7,210 bases of DNA, taken from NCBI GenBank assembly GCA_014378225.1, contig JACMOA010000365.1, forward strand, positions 1-7,210. The letters run 5' to 3'. The position numbers were made by a program, and so were the translations under genes. The stretch's first letter is position 1, and every line of letters begins with the position of its first letter. Under the pieces are notes generated by a model. It saw only the letters and a program-made list of their open reading frames with translations, made no database searches and was not told the origin of the DNA. Below, piece after piece: positions 6,152 to 7,210 of the stretch. The DNA comes from Deinococcales bacterium. GTDB lineage: Bacteria > Deinococcota > Deinococci > Deinococcales > Deinococcaceae.

Positions 6152-6346
6152 GTTCTCCAACAATTCTCTTAGCTTATCAAAGAACACAATTTTAATGTAA
6201 CAAAACGCCTTACTGCTCTCATAAAGGGCGGGTACGCTGCTATCTGTAGCCCGTGAAAACAACTCTATATTTATGTTTGTGCAAGCAAGATGTTATAGAG
6301 AGTTAACGGCTGCTTGATATCCCGTAAAACTTTTCAAGGAGAGCCT
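6152..6346 (+). promoter_or_regulatory. Leader region of the fasciclin gene
   Basis: This A/T-rich stretch contains no gene and no CTCGAG. CTCTATA (6263-6269) and TATAGAG (6294-6300) form a 7-bp inverted repeat with a 24-base loop, extendable by AA/TT across a 2-base bulge. TATATT (6266-6271) and TATAGA (6294-6299) are possible -10 boxes, but neither has a clear -35. A strong Shine-Dalgarno sequence AAGGAGAG (6336-6343) sits just before the ATG at 6347. CGCCTTA/TAAAGGGCG near 6210-6232 forms only an imperfect stem without a T-run, so I do not call a terminator for the P450 gene. Confidence 0.45.
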
Positions 6347-7210
6347 ATGAAAAAATTGCTTGGACTTTCGATTGCCCTGACTCTCAGCGTTCCTGCGCTG
6401 GCCCAGACTCAAAGTATTGTAGACATCGCGGTGGGCAACCCCGACTTCAGCACCCTGGTTACGGCCCTGCAAGCCGCCGGCCTGGTGGAAACTTTGCAAG
6501 GTGCAGGTCCTTTTACCGTGTTTGCGCCTACCAACGCTGCCTTTGCCAAAGTAGACCCCGCCACACTGGCTGCGCTGCTCAACGACAAAGCAGCCCTGAC
6601 CCGCGTGCTGACCTACCATGTGGTTGCCGGCAAAGTGCTGGCTGCTGACGTGGTTAAGCTGACAAGCGCAAAAACTGTGGAAGGCAGTGATGTCAATATC
6701 GCAGTGATGGGTTCTATGGTGATGCTCAACGGTTCCACCACTGTAACTGCTACGGATATTCAGGCTTCTAACGGGGTAATTCACGTTATTGACAGCGTAC
6801 TGCTGCCCCCTTATCTGATCATTGCCGCTGCTGCTACACCTGCCGCACCCCCCGCCTCTGGTAGCGCGGTAGACGCGGTTCTGGCAGACCCCCAGTTCAG
6901 CACCCTGGCTGCTGCACTGACCGCCGCTGATTTAGTGGAAACCCTCAAGGGTGCAGGTCCTTTCACCATCTTCGCTCCTACCAACGATGCGTTTGCCAAA
7001 CTGGGAGAAGCCCGCATTGCCCGTCTGCTAGCCAATAAGGAGCAGCTCACCAAATACCTGACCTACCATGTACTTTCCGGCAAAGTGCTCTCGAGTGACA
7101 TCGTAGGCCAGAACATCCGCACTGCGCCCACCGTGGCGGGTGGCAATGTCAATATTCGGGTCAGTAACGGTAAGGTCATCATTAACAGCCGCGCCGAAGT
7201 GACCCAGGCC
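6347..7210 (+). CDS. Secreted protein with two tandem fasciclin (FAS1) domains, partial
   Basis: The reading frame stays open to the window edge for 288 codons, so the C-terminus is missing. A signal peptide ([19 protein letters not shown], likely cleavage before Q20) sends it out of the cytoplasm. FAS1 domain 1 spans about residues 23-157 (FTVFAPTN at 56-63, YH at 90-91, then [13 protein letters not shown]). After an Ala/Pro-rich linker, domain 2 starts at about 173 (FTIFAPTN at 206-213, YH at 240-241) and continues past the edge. The two are offset by exactly 450 bp and share long identical DNA stretches, so they arose by tandem duplication. FAS1 proteins usually mediate adhesion or surface interactions, and no enzymatic role is expected. 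The strong Shine-Dalgarno sequence and near absence of CTCGAG set this gene apart from its neighbours. Further domains could follow. Confidence 0.93.
   Translation, partial: MKKLLGLSIALTLSVPALAQTQSIVDIAVGNPDFSTLVTALQAAGLVETLQGAGPFTVFAPTNAAFAKVDPATLAALLNDKAALTRVLTYHVVAGKVLAADVVKLTSAKTVEGSDVNIAVMGSMVMLNGSTTVTATDIQASNGVIHVIDSVLLPPYLIIAAAATPAAPPASGSAVDAVLADPQFSTLAAALTAADLVETLKGAGPFTIFAPTNDAFAKLGEARIARLLANKEQLTKYLTYHVLSGKVLSSDIVGQNIRTAPTVAGGNVNIRVSNGKVIINSRAEVTQA
6500..7071 (+). repeat. 450-bp-offset internal duplication in the FAS1 gene
   Basis: GGTGCAGGTCCTTT occurs at 6500-6513 and 6950-6963, and CTGACCTACCATGT at 6608-6621 and 7058-7071. Both pairs are exactly 450 bp (150 codons) apart. The surrounding sequence is similar but diverged, mainly at third codon positions. 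This marks duplication of one FAS1 domain plus linker without net insertion or deletion between these points. Confidence 0.8.

Larger units (their letters stand above)
19..7095. repeat. Highly iterated palindrome CTCGAG, 58 copies
   Basis: I counted 58 copies by eye, the first at 19 and the last at 7090. By unit they are: vapC 5, vapB 4, esterase 8, DUF1175 8, MFS 8, tetR 7, P450 11, FAS1 1 and non-coding 6 (1908, 2726, 4802, 4826, 4915, 4945). Base composition predicts about two. In genes it is read most often as Leu-Glu, but also as Ser-Ser (5419, P450) and Ala-Arg-Ala (6018, P450), so a dipeptide preference alone does not cause it. Flanking bases vary, with GCTCGAGC common. The pattern resembles HIP1 of cyanobacteria. 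Its function is unknown. Confidence 0.9.

Noticed and set aside
6210..6232. Rho-independent terminator after the P450 gene
   Set aside because: The arms (CGCCTTA, TAAAGGGCG) pair imperfectly and no T-run follows.
6293..6784. A 163-codon minus-strand frame opposite the fasciclin gene
   Set aside because: It is antisense to a well-supported FAS1 gene and its promoter, and shows no domain.
19..7095. CTCGAG copies as XhoI linkers or cloning artefacts
   Set aside because: The copies lie inside intact reading frames, are unevenly spaced and often encode conserved-looking residues, so they belong to the natural sequence.
19..7095. A CRISPR array or classical dispersed repeat
   Set aside because: The shared unit is only 6 bp, spacing is irregular and most copies are within genes.

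Overview
The window carries eight genes. Six lie on the minus strand (positions 7 to 4706) and two on the plus strand (4967 to the right edge). Base composition is moderately GC-rich. Several features suggest Deinococcota (Deinococcus/Meiothermus-like), though the sequence alone does not prove it: at least three and probably four genes have a TANNNT -10 hexamer only 5-6 nt upstream of the ATG with little or no Shine-Dalgarno sequence (the leaderless style known in Deinococcus), a secreted two-domain fasciclin protein is present, and VapBC, DUF1175 and Fes-type esterase genes are mixed together. The most striking property is the palindrome CTCGAG, which I count 58 times in 7210 bp. About two copies would be expected from base composition.

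Minus strand, in order of transcription. A TetR-family repressor (4706-4164) overlaps an MFS drug-exporter gene (4167-2824) by an ATGA junction. The promoter in front of tetR holds two inverted-repeat operators, one inside the -35/-10 spacer and one at the predicted start of transcription, so the pair looks like a self-repressed efflux operon. Next come a secreted DUF1175 (YfaT-like, NlpC/P60-type Cys/His) protein (2701-1955) and a Fes/EsterD-type alpha/beta-hydrolase with an N-terminal CBM48-like domain (1892-873). The hydrolase is interrupted by one in-frame TAG just ahead of its nucleophile serine, so it reads as a pseudogene or a sequence error. Last is a vapBC toxin-antitoxin pair (725-7) whose promoter contains a perfect 13-bp inverted repeat.

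Plus strand. A complete bacterial cytochrome P450 (4967-6151) is divergent from tetR-MFS. It is followed by a secreted protein with two tandem FAS1 domains (6347 to beyond the window edge), which has a strong Shine-Dalgarno sequence and almost no CTCGAG.

The genes do not form one obvious pathway. TetR and the MFS exporter clearly belong together, and the divergent P450 may share their regulation or substrate, which is inference. The best candidate for something undescribed is the CTCGAG iteration, which resembles the HIP1 palindromes of cyanobacteria and occurs in all reading frames and in non-coding DNA.
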